A DNA stretch of 64,000 bases from NCBI GenBank assembly GCA_904066235.2, contig CAJFCV020000005.1:4149501-4213500 (forward strand). The letters run 5' to 3'. Below are positions 1 to 11,632 of the stretch, piece after piece. The DNA comes from Bursaphelenchus xylophilus (lineage: Eukaryota; Nematoda; Chromadorea; Rhabditida; Aphelenchoididae). The notes under the pieces were generated by a model, which was given only the letters and a program-made list of their open reading frames with translations, was not told the origin of the DNA and searched no databases. The stretch's first letter is position 1; every line of letters begins with the position of its first letter. Made by a program: the position numbers and the translations under genes.

Positions 1-35
1 AGCCTACTGTATGAGAGAGACGTAGGCATATATGT

Positions 36-760
36 CTCGGGACTTCTAAGTCTCTCCGCAAGAGTCCATCCGAACCCTGCAAATTTACAGGGGAAGTACT
101 CCAAGTGCGACGCTCAGATTTCCTTTAAATTTTGCACACGCGTCGGTTATGGACTAAATATCAATTCCTGAAAGTTTTAGCTTGCGCTTTGCGGGCGCCG
201 CCGAGATATTGAACAACCTTTGCCGCTGAGAGAGCACGCTAAACGTGGAGAGCGGTCAGAGAGAAAAGAACTTTTTGGCCATAACTTTGGCAGTTTCGTG
301 CGGAAAAATTTAATTTTTTGTAGAAACATTATCCTTTACGGTAGAAATAGGCATGAAACTTTTCGTGCCAAAATTCGGCAAAAAGTCCTAAATTTTGGCC
401 GACTTTCGATCCAAAAATCTCGGTTCTTTTTGCAAAGCGCGAGCTAGGATTCTCGCATATTGTTAGAAAAATTTTTTATTTAGATTTTTATTAAAAGATT
501 TTTTATTTTTTTTTTTTATTTTTGTTAGAAAAAAATACTCTAAATTTGTGCCAAGTTTCATCAAAATCTGAGCGTCGCACTTGGAGTACTTCCCCTGTTA
601 GTCCAAAGTTTAAAGTTGTCAAAAAAGGCGACAGAGAAAGGCAGAAATTCCTACAAAGAGAGAAATTGCGCAACGTTATGTCAGATTGCGCAACTTTTAA
701 CTTTGTACTAAATTTGCAGGGTTCGGATGGACTCTTGCGGAGAGATTTAGAAGTCCCGAG
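36..760. repeat. Inverted-repeat element (outer), interrupted by a younger element
   Basis: About 50 bp at 36-86 (CTCGGGACTTCT... to ...CCTGCAAATTT) recur as the reverse complement at 711-760. The inner edge of the left arm is where another TIR element (88-598) begins, so this element was opened by that insertion. The short remaining centre (599-710) holds a second weak inverted pair around 'AAAGTTTAAAGTT'. No open frame of note. It is probably a non-autonomous DNA transposon; its own target duplication was not resolved. Confidence 0.7.
88..598. mobile_element. Family A MITE-like element, copy A1 (perfect 34-bp TIR, TA target site)
   Basis: The end ACAGGGGAAGTACTCCAAGT (87 onward) is repeated as a perfect 34-bp reverse complement at 565-598, and TA flanks both ends (86-87 and 599-600). 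The interior carries blocks seen throughout the window: CCGAGATATTGAAC, GGAGAGCGGTCAGAGAGAAA and GCAAAGCGCGAGCTAGGATT. No transposase frame is present, so it is non-autonomous. The perfect TIR suggests it is young relative to other copies. Confidence 0.85.
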
Positions 761-865
761 CTATATTATATAGGGGAGAATCGGTGGCAATTTGCAGTCG
801 AGGGCAAAAGGGAGGTCGAGAAGTGGAGGACCCAGGATGTTGGGAGAGAAGGAAGACTCAAACTG

Positions 866-1289
866 ACAAGGGAAGTACCCCAAGTGCGACGCTCAGATTT
901 TGATGAAACTTGGCACAAATCTAGAAAATTTTTTTCCAAAATATGTGCGAAAATCTTAGCTCTCGCTTTGCAAAAACAACCGAGATTTTTAGATCGAAAG
1001 TCGGCGAAAATTTAAGACTTTGCCGAATTTCGGCACGAAAAGTTTCATGCCAATTGCAACCGTAAAGGGTAATGTTTCTATAACAAAAAGTTATGGCCAA
1101 AAAGGTATTTTCTCTCTGACCGCTCTCCACGTTTAGCATGCGCTCTCGGCGGCAAAGATGCTTCAATATCTCGGTGGCGCTTACAAAGCGCAAGCCAAAA
1201 CTTTCAGGAATTGATATTTAGTCCATACCCGACGTGTGTGCAAAATTTAAAGAAAATCTGAGCGTCGCACTTTGGGCACTTCCCTTGTG
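866..1289. mobile_element. Family A element, copy A2 (inverted relative to A1)
   Basis: It begins ACAAGGGAAGTACCCCAAGT and ends with the near reverse complement ...GCACTTTGGGCACTTCCCTTGT. Internal blocks match A1 in the opposite orientation: the GATGAAACTTGGCACAAAT block is on the left here and on the right in A1. TIR mismatches (TTTGGGCACT versus TTGGGGTACT) show it is older than A1. Confidence 0.8.
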
Positions 1290-2061
1290 AGATAAGATTT
1301 GGTCCGAAGAGTAAGACGAGACCAAGGAGGACTCCATACAAATGATTACAATCCGCCCTTTTCCCCCTGGACTAGCCCAAAGTATTATAATGCAGGGACA
1401 ACGGGAATGCTGTTCAGTGTTAACTTACACTACAACACATTCGCTCGGGTCGGTAAACGGCAGAATTCTTGGAGAGCAGTCTATTCGGTAGGTTCCATCC
1501 TTTTTAACGCGTGTACGTCCACAAAAGCCGTTTCCAAGAAAGAGACTGATGCCCGCCAATACTCTGACTTCCTGTAAATTAATAATTATTTTCGCCTTAC
1601 ACGCCTTACAATGATGGGTTGGCCTGTGAAATTGGGCGCAGCTTCCCCGCCAAAGTCCTTGCTCCAAACCTTGCCATAAGTGAGCCAAGACGCCAGTCCA
1701 CCATGAAAACAGAAGAGAAACGTGAAAGCTAGCAAGAAGTGGGAGCACTGCATCACGAGCTGTGATGAAATGGGATCACAACCTTTATTTATGTACAATC
1801 GATCAGAAATTGCTTCGATTTTTTAATGAACACAATGCAGAATGAATTTCAAATTTTATGGCTGTATGTTAAACACAAATTCATCAATATTCCTAGACCT
1901 TACAGTTTATTGTAATCATCACAGAACCTTTAGCCCTCTCGGGAAATAACGGGGTGTGGCCGAGTGGTTAGAGCGCTAGATTGGTACATTTCTAACGATA
2001 AGAAAGAGAGTTTATTGGTTCACTCTTGTTTACTTCGTTATCATGCGCAATTTACAGTAAT
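1290..2061. other. Intergenic stretch without a recognised gene
   Basis: Several short overlapping frames occur on both strands but none has a recognisable motif, a plausible start with splice signals, or similarity to a family I know. The only structured item is the tRNA-like fragment at 1953-1997, listed separately. Confidence 0.6.
1953..1997 (+). pseudogene. tRNA-like fragment with an A-box only
   Basis: TGTGGCCGAGTGGTTAGAGC matches the 5' half of a Leu/Ser-type tRNA (internal promoter A-box TGGCCGAGTGG plus D-arm). The downstream sequence departs at once and no B-box (GGTTCGANTCC) is found within 100 bp. A broken tRNA or tRNA-derived repeat head is the best reading. Confidence 0.4.
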
Positions 2062-3912
2062 CTACCGCGCTTGTGAGAATGTTTCATCGGGTCGTTCCGT
2101 CGTATTCTGCGGTCTGTTTATCGATCCCAGTACTGACGACCCCGCTTTTGAACTTGCAATCTTTTTCCTGAACAATTTCTTTTTAAACGTCTGGTTCATG
2201 GTAAAATATGTGATCGCCGGGCTGATCTGCACAATCAGCCAGTTGAAATGACCGGTGTAGATGATGATGCGAGGCACTCCGTCGATCTGCATGATAAAAT
2301 AACCCAGGGTTCCGAGGGTCAAGGTGATGGAAACGATGAGGATTTGGAGAAACAGCTGAAATCTTCAATATTGGTGCGAAAAAAGTTGTAAAAATAATAA
2401 AAATAGTAGTAATCTTACACCGTTATCGTTTTTGGAAGACTCTTGATCCTGGCGCATACTGCGAACGAAAAAATAAAAGATAAAATAACACAGGGGAATG
2501 GAGACGGCGACCATAACATTGTGGGAAATGTGGGAGTAGTTGGTGTACTGAAAATAAAAATTTTGGCTTTGTTTTGAATTGCTGGTTTTTAAAGTTTTGG
2601 CAGGAAATTCTGCATTTGTCTCAGCGTGAATTCTGAAAATTTTAGCGAGCTCTGTGCAAAGGTACCCGAGATATTCTGCAAAAATCTTGATGGGGTACGG
2701 AATTAATAAAAATTTCATTTTTTTTTGAAGTTTCCTATAAATCGGAGCCAAACTTACAACTCCATCCAAATCCTCGTAATAACAGAGATGCGGATTGAAG
2801 AACCATCCATAATATTGAGGGTTGAAAATGACCGGGAAGTCGAAAACAAAGTGCCCAATCGTGTAACCAACGGGCAAGAGGAGCCAGAAAGTTTCCCAAT
2901 GATCGTTGAAGAGAAAGCCGGCTTTGGTGAAACAAACGCAGCGGTTGAAGGCGAGGATCACCGCACACAATGAGTAGCCCATCCAGCCGGCTGAAAATGC
3001 AAGCAAGTTTTTTGGAAATTCGAAAAAACGGCATAGACTTGAATACAAAAATGTTATTACTTGATTTTCACGAGGAAAGTACTTCTATGGGGTATAGAGT
3101 TAAAGGTCGAGACATATATGAAAAAATTCGCGAAATTTTTCTGATTCAGAATATGCAAAAATTAGCTGCATAATTTTGGTTTGTAAGGGTGAAAAAACCC
3201 TTACGATTAGAACTTTTCTCGCAACACCATGAAAATGGGCCTTTTTTTACATTGGAATTAAGGTGCAGTATAAATTAAATTTGATATTTTAAGGCTTGTG
3301 AAGATACCAGAGTTTACTGTAACTCAAAAACAAGCTTTTGATTTGGTAAAAACTTGGTCAAAAAGGCATTTGCGTGGTGTTTCGAGAAAGGTTCCCAGGG
3401 TTTTTTCACCCTTACAAACCAAAACTAGGTAGCTAATTTTTTACATATTCTGAATGAGAAAAATTTTGCGAATTTTTTGATATATGACTCGACCTGTAAC
3501 TCCATACCATAGAAAGTACTTCCTTGTCAAAATTTTTTGGTCTGTCAAAAACTGCCAAAAATCGCATACCCAGCAGCCATTGGCCAATGAAATAAATGAG
3601 CACCGGATGATCGCAGTATACCATTCCATAATATAGAAAGTAACCAGTGGCAAAGGTGATCGCCGGGATCAAAAACAAATCAAACAGGGCCATCAACAGC
3701 ATTAGACGATAGCAAAAGTTTTGTCGCAACTTCTTATCACATAGAACGTATATAATCAGAAGGTATAGAATGGCTTCAATAACGCCGGAGACGTAGAAAA
3801 CCCAGGCCGCGGCCTTTGACACTCTTTCCTCTCGCGGCCAGGAGTCCGGGTCGTAGAATGAGCAGTTGTAGTAGAGCAGCCACTCGGAATGACGACGGAA
3901 ATACAGATCCAT
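2062..3912 (-). CDS. Srt-class serpentine (7TM) chemoreceptor, 4 exons, 332 aa
   Basis: Predicted nematode-specific G-protein-coupled chemoreceptor acting in sensory-neuron membranes. Exons on the minus strand are 3912-3570, 2990-2758, 2547-2419 and 2355-2062; phases join cleanly and total 999 nt, the usual length for the Srt class. The N-terminus has the Cys/Trp pattern YNCSFYDPDSW before TM1. TM3 is formed across the first splice (QWLLAGWMGYSLCAVILAFN), followed by NRC. The region after TM4 has WFFNPHLCYYED, and exon 3 opens YTNYSHISHN, which resembles the Srt signature. The C-terminus is polar and Lys-rich. Borders are GTATGC, GTAAGT and GTAAGA donors with TTTTCAG/ATTTCAG acceptors. Intron 1 holds a foldback repeat (3069-3527). 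The receptor superfamily is secure; the Srt assignment rests on motif recall. Ligand unknown. Confidence 0.9.
3069..3527. repeat. Foldback element inside intron 1 of the Srt gene
   Basis: The left arm starts ACGAGGAAAGTACTTCTATG and the right arm ends with the reverse complement ATAGAAAGTACTTCCTTGT. Similarity continues inward through GGTCGAGACATATATGAAAA and TTTGGTTTGTAAGGGTGAAA almost to the centre, giving arms of roughly 140-200 bp with scattered mismatches. Its right edge is about 40 bp from the exon 1 donor. The terminal ACAAGGAAGTAC resembles the ends of family A. Confidence 0.8.
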
Positions 3913-6441
3913 TCACTGAGAACAACCGAAATTTGAAGTAAACTACGACACAACCCGTTCGTATCATGGTTTATATGTATATCGGGAACGACGGTTTTGG
4001 TCAGCCAGACCACACACGGACGTCACAAAATGTGAAGTGATAATAGGACACGTAACGCAATGCCAAAAAACATGGCCACCCTCAACAGTGGAATGCCAAA
4101 CTCTCCGGTGTACAGCAAAATTTTCGGTAATCTTTGAGAACTTGGCCAGACCGGATAAGAAAAAAAGTGAAGATCGCGTGCTGATTCAATGTCCAACCGC
4201 ACGTTGGCACATGAAGGGATCAACTGATGCTTATCCAAACTTTTTTTTTGAGGATACCTCTTAAATGTGTCAGTAGAAAGTGATGCGGCAACGGGAAGAA
4301 ACGAGGTTAGTTTTATCTGTTGCAGACATGTACTTTTAACTATGCTTTGTAGGAACCATGAATGGAAAGTTTAAAAACATTTTTTTGCGCTTCATCGGTG
4401 AGATAGAAAGGCAAGAAAGCAAGTATCCGCCTGTCAGGAAAATAATACGCGTAACTTTTTTCTTTAGATTTCTCCGCGGAGACTCCGCCGATTTTCCCGA
4501 AATTTAGATTTTTCTGGAGCTGAGACCCGCCATTTTCAACCGACTGAGTTCCAAAAAAATTATATTCTGAATTGACCTTTCTATGCCTTCTCAAAGTTTT
4601 GAACAATTATAATATTTTTGAGCCGAAACCGCTAAAACTTTGAAAATTTTTTGAATGAGTTTGAAAACCCGTTTCGAGTGGCCCACCCTGTACAATAAAA
4701 GCAATTTGATTTTGTCGCTAAACAATTCATTTTCTCGGCAATGCGATTTTGGATGCGGCATTCTACTCATTATTTTCCCCACCAACTAGTACTTTGCCAC
4801 CTTTTCTAAGCATGGGAAACGTATGTGTATACTACGATGTAAAGTTCTTCAAAAAGACCCAAATGCAACTACAGCGTCAAAAGAATTACTCAGTTTCCGT
4901 ATCTACCGTCACTTAGCATCCGGTAAAATGTATATAATGAATAATATGTATATAAATAATAAAAGATCGTTCGTTTCTTAAATTTAGCCTCACAAAATGC
5001 CCGTTTCACATGCAAGAAACCAATCTTTCAACGCCCTGTTAAGTCATTACCCCAACCTTAATATCTTTAACGTACGGACATGAGGTAGACGGTATTATAT
5101 CTATCTGGTTTTTATATTCTCCACCCACTTTTTTGAGCAAAAATCGTCAGAAATAATGCATCCAGGTGGTCAGGTCCACGAGGAAGGTTCGAAATATTTG
5201 CAAATGGAATAAAGTTATGTCACCCAAATTGGAAAGCGATTCAATTAAATTAAATAAATAGAAATAAATATCTTTCCAATGCTTTAAATTAACTAGTGTT
5301 TTTGAGGGAGTTAGCAAGGGGATTGTGACTTTCGTGAGCAACCATTCTGCCGGCAGCTGACATTTATCCATTAGAATTACGATTTTTCTATCATCATCTA
5401 CGTAGTTTGATAGAAATTTTGCATTAGCAACTTCCTAGAACTCATACTATGTATACAATTCTATTGAATTCATCCATTGCTTTTAAAGTTGTGGGAATTT
5501 GCTTTCAAACAATGATTTCTGAATCTGTAAAATGCCTGGTTCATCCTATGGTAACTATTCAAGCCACTTATGCATCCGGGAAGCGTCAAAAATGTCGCAA
5601 AATGCTTCCCTCACCAAGTGAAAAAACTCCTCTTCAAAAACGCGCCCGCTCTTTTTGCGAGGGAAAGGACGTGCCCTTCAAGACGAAGTTTTTTTCACTT
5701 GGAGAGGGAAGCATTTTGCCACGTTTTTGATACTTCCCGGATGCAAAATGATACGTTTTTTGCCACTGGATCAGGTCCCCCACTGTAATTCGCAGCATCT
5801 AACGGCCAAATTCAACGTTAGAATTTGCTGTTGAAAGCAAATGTTGGCTGATCTCCAAACATGCCCGCAGAATCTCCGTGATCCTTCTAGCTGCCCGCAA
5901 CGTGGTTGCTCGCAAGTGTGAGTCCGCCGTTAGCAAGGCCACTGTAACATAAAAAGAGAAAACCGAAGCTTTGGGTGCGTACTATGCCTCTGTAGAAAAC
6001 GGGTAATATCTATGTCCTAGGACAAATTGGGCGGCTAATTGTTTGCATAGCACAGTATCTTTTATGCTCCTTTAGATGATATAAGTCTCGTTGAGGAACC
6101 TGTTGACAAGTACTATCTATTTGCCGGCCTCTTTTGAGTACAAACTGTATATTTACAAGTGACTTTTATACCGTCTCACAATCGGAGAATAAAAGATTTT
6201 TGCAATCGCCCTTTTTTAAAAGCCAAATCCTTAATTGACCGGCTAGACATGCTCTTAGGTTATGCAGACTTTAAACAATATTACCCTTAATTATCCGCCG
6301 AAAACCTTTCAATCTGCAAACCAAGGCGATGAGGAATTAGGAAGTTTATTCCAACCAAAAGTTCAAAAATATTTAATGCCAATATTAAAGGTAAACATGC
6401 AAATAGACCAGTAAAGAACCATCATAATATAATTTAGACCG
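3913..6441. other. Intergenic region between the Srt and K2P genes
   Basis: No supported gene. It contains a hydrophobic frame on the minus strand at 4023-4238 that may be an Srt remnant (see findings), a solitary transposon-like end GGCCCACCCTGTA at about 4680-4692, and a truncated family B element (5570-5787). The rest is AT-rich with only short, motif-free frames. Confidence 0.6.
5570..5787. mobile_element. Family B element, copy B1, left end missing
   Basis: It shares GCATCCGGGAAG...CGCAAAATGCTTCCCTC, a central inverted GAGGGAAGCATTTTGCCACG, and the right end TTTTTGCCACTGGATCAGGT...CCCCCACTGTA with the complete copies at 6735 and 25328. The left terminal block CAGTGGGGGACCTGATCC is absent, so this copy is truncated. 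Confidence 0.75.
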
Positions 6442-9400
6442 TCACCGGGCTGATTGCGTCTTGTTTAGCAAAACACCGTCGCCATTCCTCGCTGTTTTTA
6501 ACGGATTTTCCTCTGCAAATTATATATTATATAATTATATAGCGTTTGAAAAAAGTGCACTGCCAAAACAACCCCAAATTTAATCAACATACCGCTGGTA
6601 TAACTGAGAAGTTCATCGGCGAATTCCACGTCTTCCAAATCACTTTCCCTCTTGACATCGTCATAGCTGACCGGCTTCGGCTCTTTCTGGAAAATTAAGA
6701 CGTAGAATTGGGGAGCATTTGTAAGAAATTCCTACAGTGGAGGAACTGATCCAGTATGAAAAAAAGTACCATTTTGCATCCGGGAAGTATCAAAAATGTG
6801 GCAAAATGCTTCCCTCTCCAAGTGAAAAAACTCACACGTCCAAAGCGCGCCCGCTCTTTTTGTGAGGAAAAGAGCGCGCCCTTCAAAATGAAGTTTTTTC
6901 AGTTGGAGAGGGAAGCATTTTGCTACAGTTTTGATGCTTCCAGGATGCAAAGTGGTACGTTTTTTGCCACGGGATCGGGTCCTTCACTGTAACAGGAGAA
7001 GTGTTCAAAGTTTGATGCTCAAATTGGGCTTCGTACAAGGCTAGCCGAAATTTTCAATGATATTTTCCAACGAGAGAGTATGTGAATTGCGGAGAGCGGT
7101 CGAAAACTTTTTTTAAAACCCTCTGCTAAGTTTGTATAAAAAAAATGATCGATTGTTGAAATTTCGCCTCCTACGAAAGAAATAAGACTGAAATTCTTTA
7201 TGCCGACCCCCAGAAAAACTGTCGAGTTTTGACCAACTTTGAACTAAAGATCTCGGTTATTTCTGCAAAGCGCGATCTTAAAAATCCTAGCCAACCAAAC
7301 TCACCCTTAATGTTTTAAGTTCCCCATCCTTGACTTTCATGGCGTCGCCAACAAAGTTGTTGATATCGAATTTGTCCAATTCTTCGACTGGGATGTTCAG
7401 CTGATCCCCAAGATGACGGATGAGGCTTTTTAGTTTCATCCTAAAATGATGGTCGTTACTTTTGAAACAAATTTACGGGAAAAAGAAATGTAACGCACTT
7501 TCTCCCGCCAAACCAAATATCGACCGAAGCGACGTCCTCAATTTTCCTTCCAAAGTAATGTAACTTCTTCAAAAATTCGGCCGCAATCTCAATGGCCATG
7601 GTCGTCAAGGCAAGACCGACAGTAATGTAAGCAAAGGTAAGGATCAGAAAATCGTATCTGAAAGATAAAACATCATTATTCGATGAAAAAATCTCTGCCT
7701 ATTCTTGCAAAGCACACGCTAAAATTTTTAAAAATTGAACCTAAAAAACGCGTATGGCAACGCGTAGCGTATCTGCCAAATTTTGCACAAATTTGCTAAT
7801 CAAGTCTCCCATTTCTTCTCAATGAAAATCTCAGCCACCCACCGTTTCGGCACAATATCCCCCAATCCAATTGTGGTCAGCGAGACAAAAGTGAAGTAAA
7901 CGGCGGTGAAAAAGTTCATTTCCGGCTCATACAGACTGATGATAAACGAGCCGGTGATCAAATAAAGGCCAAAGATTACGGCCAAAGTCACGGATTCAGA
8001 GGTCCGTCGCTCCTCCTGCGAAGAATTGGAAGACTCTGACTTTGCGGTTGATTTGGAGCGTTCTGTTATATTGTTATTGGCTTCTTCAATGTCCTTTATC
8101 TGAACGGTGTCGTTTGAGGAATTAGTGGAACCGCTTGCACTCTTCTTCAGCTTTCTCCGCTGAAAAATAAACATAGAATCTCTAAAATAAATAATTATTT
8201 TCTACCATACACAGTCCAGCAAGCATAAGATTTTAACTCACAAGGGAAGTACCCCAAGTGTAACGCTCAGATTTTCTTTAAATTTTGCACACACGTCGGT
8301 CATGAACTAAGTATCAATTCCTGCAAGTTTCAGCTCGCGCTTTGAAGGAAAAGCCGAGATATTGAACGATCTTTGCCGCCGAGAGAGTACGCTAAACGCG
8401 GAGAGCGGTCAGAGAGAAAAACACTTTTTGATGATAACTTTGCTAGTTTCGTGCGGAAAAAAATGATCTTTTGTGGAAACATTACCCTCTATGGTAGAAA
8501 TAGGCATGAAACTTTTCTTGCGGAAAGTCGGCAAAAAGTGTCAAATTTTCGCCAACTTTCGATCTAAAAATCTCGGTTGTTTCTGCAAAGCGCGAGCTAG
8601 GATTCACGCATATATCTTAGAAAAAATTATTCTAAATTTGTGCCAAGTTTCATCAAACTCTGAGCGTCGCACTTGAAGTACTTCATACACACGATATACA
8701 TATGGTAAAACCCTCTGATTATACTGTTAAACTTACCTGAAAGCGATAGCGATCAACGTCATCTTTCAGATTCGAGATTGTTTTAACGACAAATTTCACA
8801 AACTTGTTTAGGAACATTCCAATGTCAGCGATGGTCAGCAACGCCAGAGGCACTCCAATCAGCCCATAGACCACGCAAAATGCCCTGCCGGCCGTTGTGA
8901 CTGGCGCTACATTACCGTAACCTAAAGTTATAAAGAAGTTTTGTAATTTTTCTAAAAATTGATGACTAAGAATTACAAAACTGCTTTCCAAATTTGCATA
9001 CCGATAGTTGTGATGACAGTGAAGGCAAAAACAACGGCGTTATGAAAGGACCAACCAACTTCTTCTTCGCCCTCATCGTTATCCGACATCACTTCAAATA
9101 AAAGTTACAGTAACCCATTTATAATAGTCACTTACAAGCCTGGAATCTCCTATACTCAATAGTTGTTGTGGGCGTTCTAGGTGTTGTGGTCGCGATTCGT
9201 TTTGTTTTATTGGGCAGATGAATGTCCGCATAGCGATAGCAATCGTCCAATGCGGTTATCGAAAGTTTGTTCAGCTCATCGGGGGTGCATCCCGCCAGAA
9301 GGAGCATGTCGTGGATCGCGTTTTGGACACATCCGCGGAGCTGGAGAAAATTTTTTTTATTTTATGTCGCCTTAAAAGTCAAAAAAATTTTCCTTAAGAT

Positions 9401-9989
9401 CCGCGAAAAATGCAAAATTTTGAATTAAAAATGAAAGCAATTTCGAAAAAAATGCTTTCCAAAATTTTTGAAAATTTTAAAAAAATTTAAATGCCAATTT
9501 AATAACATTTCATTGAAAAGTTTTTTGTTCCAAAAAGAGGCTTAAAATGACGTCATTTTCCCGTAAATTATTGAACTTACTCCCGGTGCCAACGCACTCA
9601 ATTCTGGACCCGATAGCACAATTTCCCCCGAATCTGCAGCTCGTTTCGATCGCCCAGGCGGCCCGAGATATCCATTTTCCCGATTTATCCTGTAAATATA
9701 ATGATATCGTCGTATCTTTCACCTACTTTTCGATTTCCGAGTTTTCAAAGGACCGCATCACATAGGCACCAAAGAGTGTGTACGCGGCGACGGAGACCAC
9801 CATAAAAACGTGGATGAACACGGGCGATGCCTGGAATTTGATGAAAAATAATTGTAAATATGGTACTTCTCAATTTTGATTTTCATTTTACTGTATTATA
9901 GTAATTCTTGGTTGGCTGAGACAAATATTTAGCAGACTTACCGCCGAAAATTTACTTCGAATTCTTCGGATTCGACCAAAGAAAAACAT
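6442..9989 (-). CDS. Two-pore-domain (K2P/TWK) potassium channel, 11 exons, 505 aa
   Basis: Leak K+ channel subunit of the plasma membrane; K2P channels work as dimers with four pore loops. Exons (minus): 9989-9942, 9830-9727, 9689-9581, 9340-9136, 9091-9002, 8921-8737, 8159-7843, 7657-7499, 7440-7305, 6686-6593 and 6512-6442; every phase joins and the sum is 1518 nt. TM1 is VFIHVFMVVSVAAYTLFGAY. Filter 1 is TTIGYGN (about residues 182-188) and filter 2 is TTIGLGD (about 340-346), both canonical. TM4 leads into LTTMAIEIAAEFL and HYFGRK, a typical TWK tail. The extracellular loop has two Cys and an NKT glycosylation sequon. The start ATG follows an acceptor (CTTCCAG) by 10 nt. The exon 5 acceptor (TTGAAG) is atypical but is required by frame. 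The exact TWK orthologue was not determined. Confidence 0.95.
6735..6989. mobile_element. Family B element, copy B2, in intron 9 of the K2P gene
   Basis: It runs from CAGTGGAGGAACTGATCCAG to the reverse-complement-like end ...GATCGGGTCCTTCACTG and is flanked by TA on both sides (6733-6734, 6990-6991). Subterminal blocks GCATCCGGGAAGTATCAAAA and CTTCCAGGATGC are inverted copies of each other, as is CTTCCCTCTCCAAGTG versus AGTTGGAGAGGGAAG. Non-coding, non-autonomous. Confidence 0.85.
6991..7300. repeat. Diverged family A copy directly beside B2
   Basis: It begins ACAGGAGAAGTGTTCAAAGT, a decayed version of the family A end, and contains GCGGAGAGCGGTCGAAAAC and TTTCTGCAAAGCGCGATCTT in the family A order. 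It stops a few bases before the donor of exon 9 of the K2P gene, so the intron is nearly filled by repeats. Confidence 0.6.
8240..8685. mobile_element. Family A element, copy A3, in intron 6 of the K2P gene
   Basis: The left end ACAAGGGAAGTACCCCAAGT is intact; the right end GAGCGTCGCACTTGAAGTACTTC has lost the last bases of the TIR. The interior matches A1 closely and in the same orientation (GGAGAGCGGTCAGAGAGAAA; GCAAAGCGCGAGCTAGGATT). Confidence 0.8.
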
Positions 9990-10778
9990 GGTCGTCTGAC
10001 TGGAAGATGACAAAAAATAAGTTCAAAATTGTAACGCGAAAATGAAATTTGTAAAATTTAGGCTACAAAAACACAACTTTTTGCTCCAAAATCCCCGAGA
10101 AAGCACTTATGGGGACAAATTAAAAAGGGCAAATTGGGCCAGACCCTCAAGCGCTTAAACGATTCGCCTTGGAAAACGCCGGAAGCGCCTTTTCTTCAGC
10201 GTTTGGACCTTGAATAAACACCCTTCGAGCAGCCTTCTTTTAACAACAAAAGTAGGTCTGTCAAAACATGGAAATCTCAAAGAAATTATTTTTGGGAAAT
10301 CATTTACTTGCGGTATGTCAAAACAAGGCAAATTTGACTCGAGTTTTCAAAATAAATTCTCATGAAATTCGGTTAGTTTCGAACGTTTTCGAATAAATCT
10401 AATAAGCAAACCGGGCCCACTCCTTGAGTAATTTGTCTTTTCGAGGCCATCCAAAAAAATTGAATAGAAAAATCTCAATTTTTTTAAAAATTCCAGGGTA
10501 AAATACAGATTTTTTCTAACGAAAAAGCAAAAATGCCCCAGGGGAGTGACTAAAAATGCACGGTAGAAAGTTTAGGATGTTTCAAAAATAATCTTAGATC
10601 CTCTTGGCGATAAAAAACATGTTCATCATGGGGATGACAGATGAAAAAGTGTTCTTTTTTGAAATTCAACGGGAAAATTGAGGATTTCTGGCAAACATTT
10701 TACAAAATATTTTTTTTTCACACATTTATGTCACTGTTTTTCCACTTCAATTTCTTAAATTTCAAAATTTATAAAACC

Positions 10779-11632
10779 GCACAGTGCAAAAATTTTTTCG
10801 AGTGACCGCACTGTGCAAAAGAAAATTTTTTTTTGCACAGTGCGGGAAAACCGAAAATATTTGCACAGTGCGGAAGGCAAGAAACTCAAAATTTCTCAAA
10901 TTTCGTCAAATTTCCGATGGAATTCAAGAATAAGCAATAAAAATTGCATAGCCTAAGGGCAAAATCTCTTGGATTTGAGCCAAAATTGTGTTCCTTTCCC
11001 TCCAAATATCGTTTTAGACACTAAACACTCATTTTTTATTTATTGGCCTAGGGAAATCGCTCCGAAAAACAGAAACCTTATAAAAACGATGGCCAAAGAA
11101 CTCGCATCTGGCCAAAAAACAAAGTCATAAGTCTTTGCAGCCCCATAAATTACCTTTTCTTTGGAACTTTTTGGGTTTATTTACTAATTGGGTTTGCAAA
11201 AAAATGTGATTTTCATTAAAAGAACGAGTAACAAAAAGTGAGCCGGTACTCAAAAAGAGGCTGCTTGAGACAGTTGCAAGAGGTTTTATTACCTCAGGGT
11301 CTTTGTTTTGGATGAATTGAGATTAATGGAGATGACGTGTGGAGTGAAAAAACACAAAACTTCATGAAATACTGCACCTAGAGCATGTCCGGGTCACCAA
11401 TAATGAAAAAAATTATACCCTAGTACCTATCTACTTGCCTAAAAAAATTTTCAAAAACGCACAGTGCAAAAAAAGGAACGAAAAATTTCAATCTTCATGC
11501 ACTGTGCGAATATGGGCTCGCTCTCTCCAATTTTTTCGCACTGTGCAGTTTTGTCGCGATTTTTCGAATTCTCAAATTGTCGCACGGTGCGAAAAAATTG
11601 CTTCCTCTTTCGAACTTTTTCTGCACTGTGCA
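10779..11632. repeat. Clusters of the short near-palindrome GCACTGTGC / GCACAGTGC
   Basis: Four copies lie in 10779-10875 and five more, one of them with a base change (GCACGGTGC), in 11459-11632, on both strands, usually flanked by runs of T or A (for example TTTTTGCACAGTGCGGGAAA). Spacing is irregular, so this is neither a simple tandem repeat nor a CRISPR array. A third cluster sits inside nested elements at about 14033-14395, which suggests the motif travels with a short transposon family. Confidence 0.7.

Noticed and set aside
4680..4692. GGCCCACCCTGTA, identical to the end of mariner relic E1
   Set aside because: No matching inverted end within 1.5 kb upstream; a single 13-bp match is too little to call an element.
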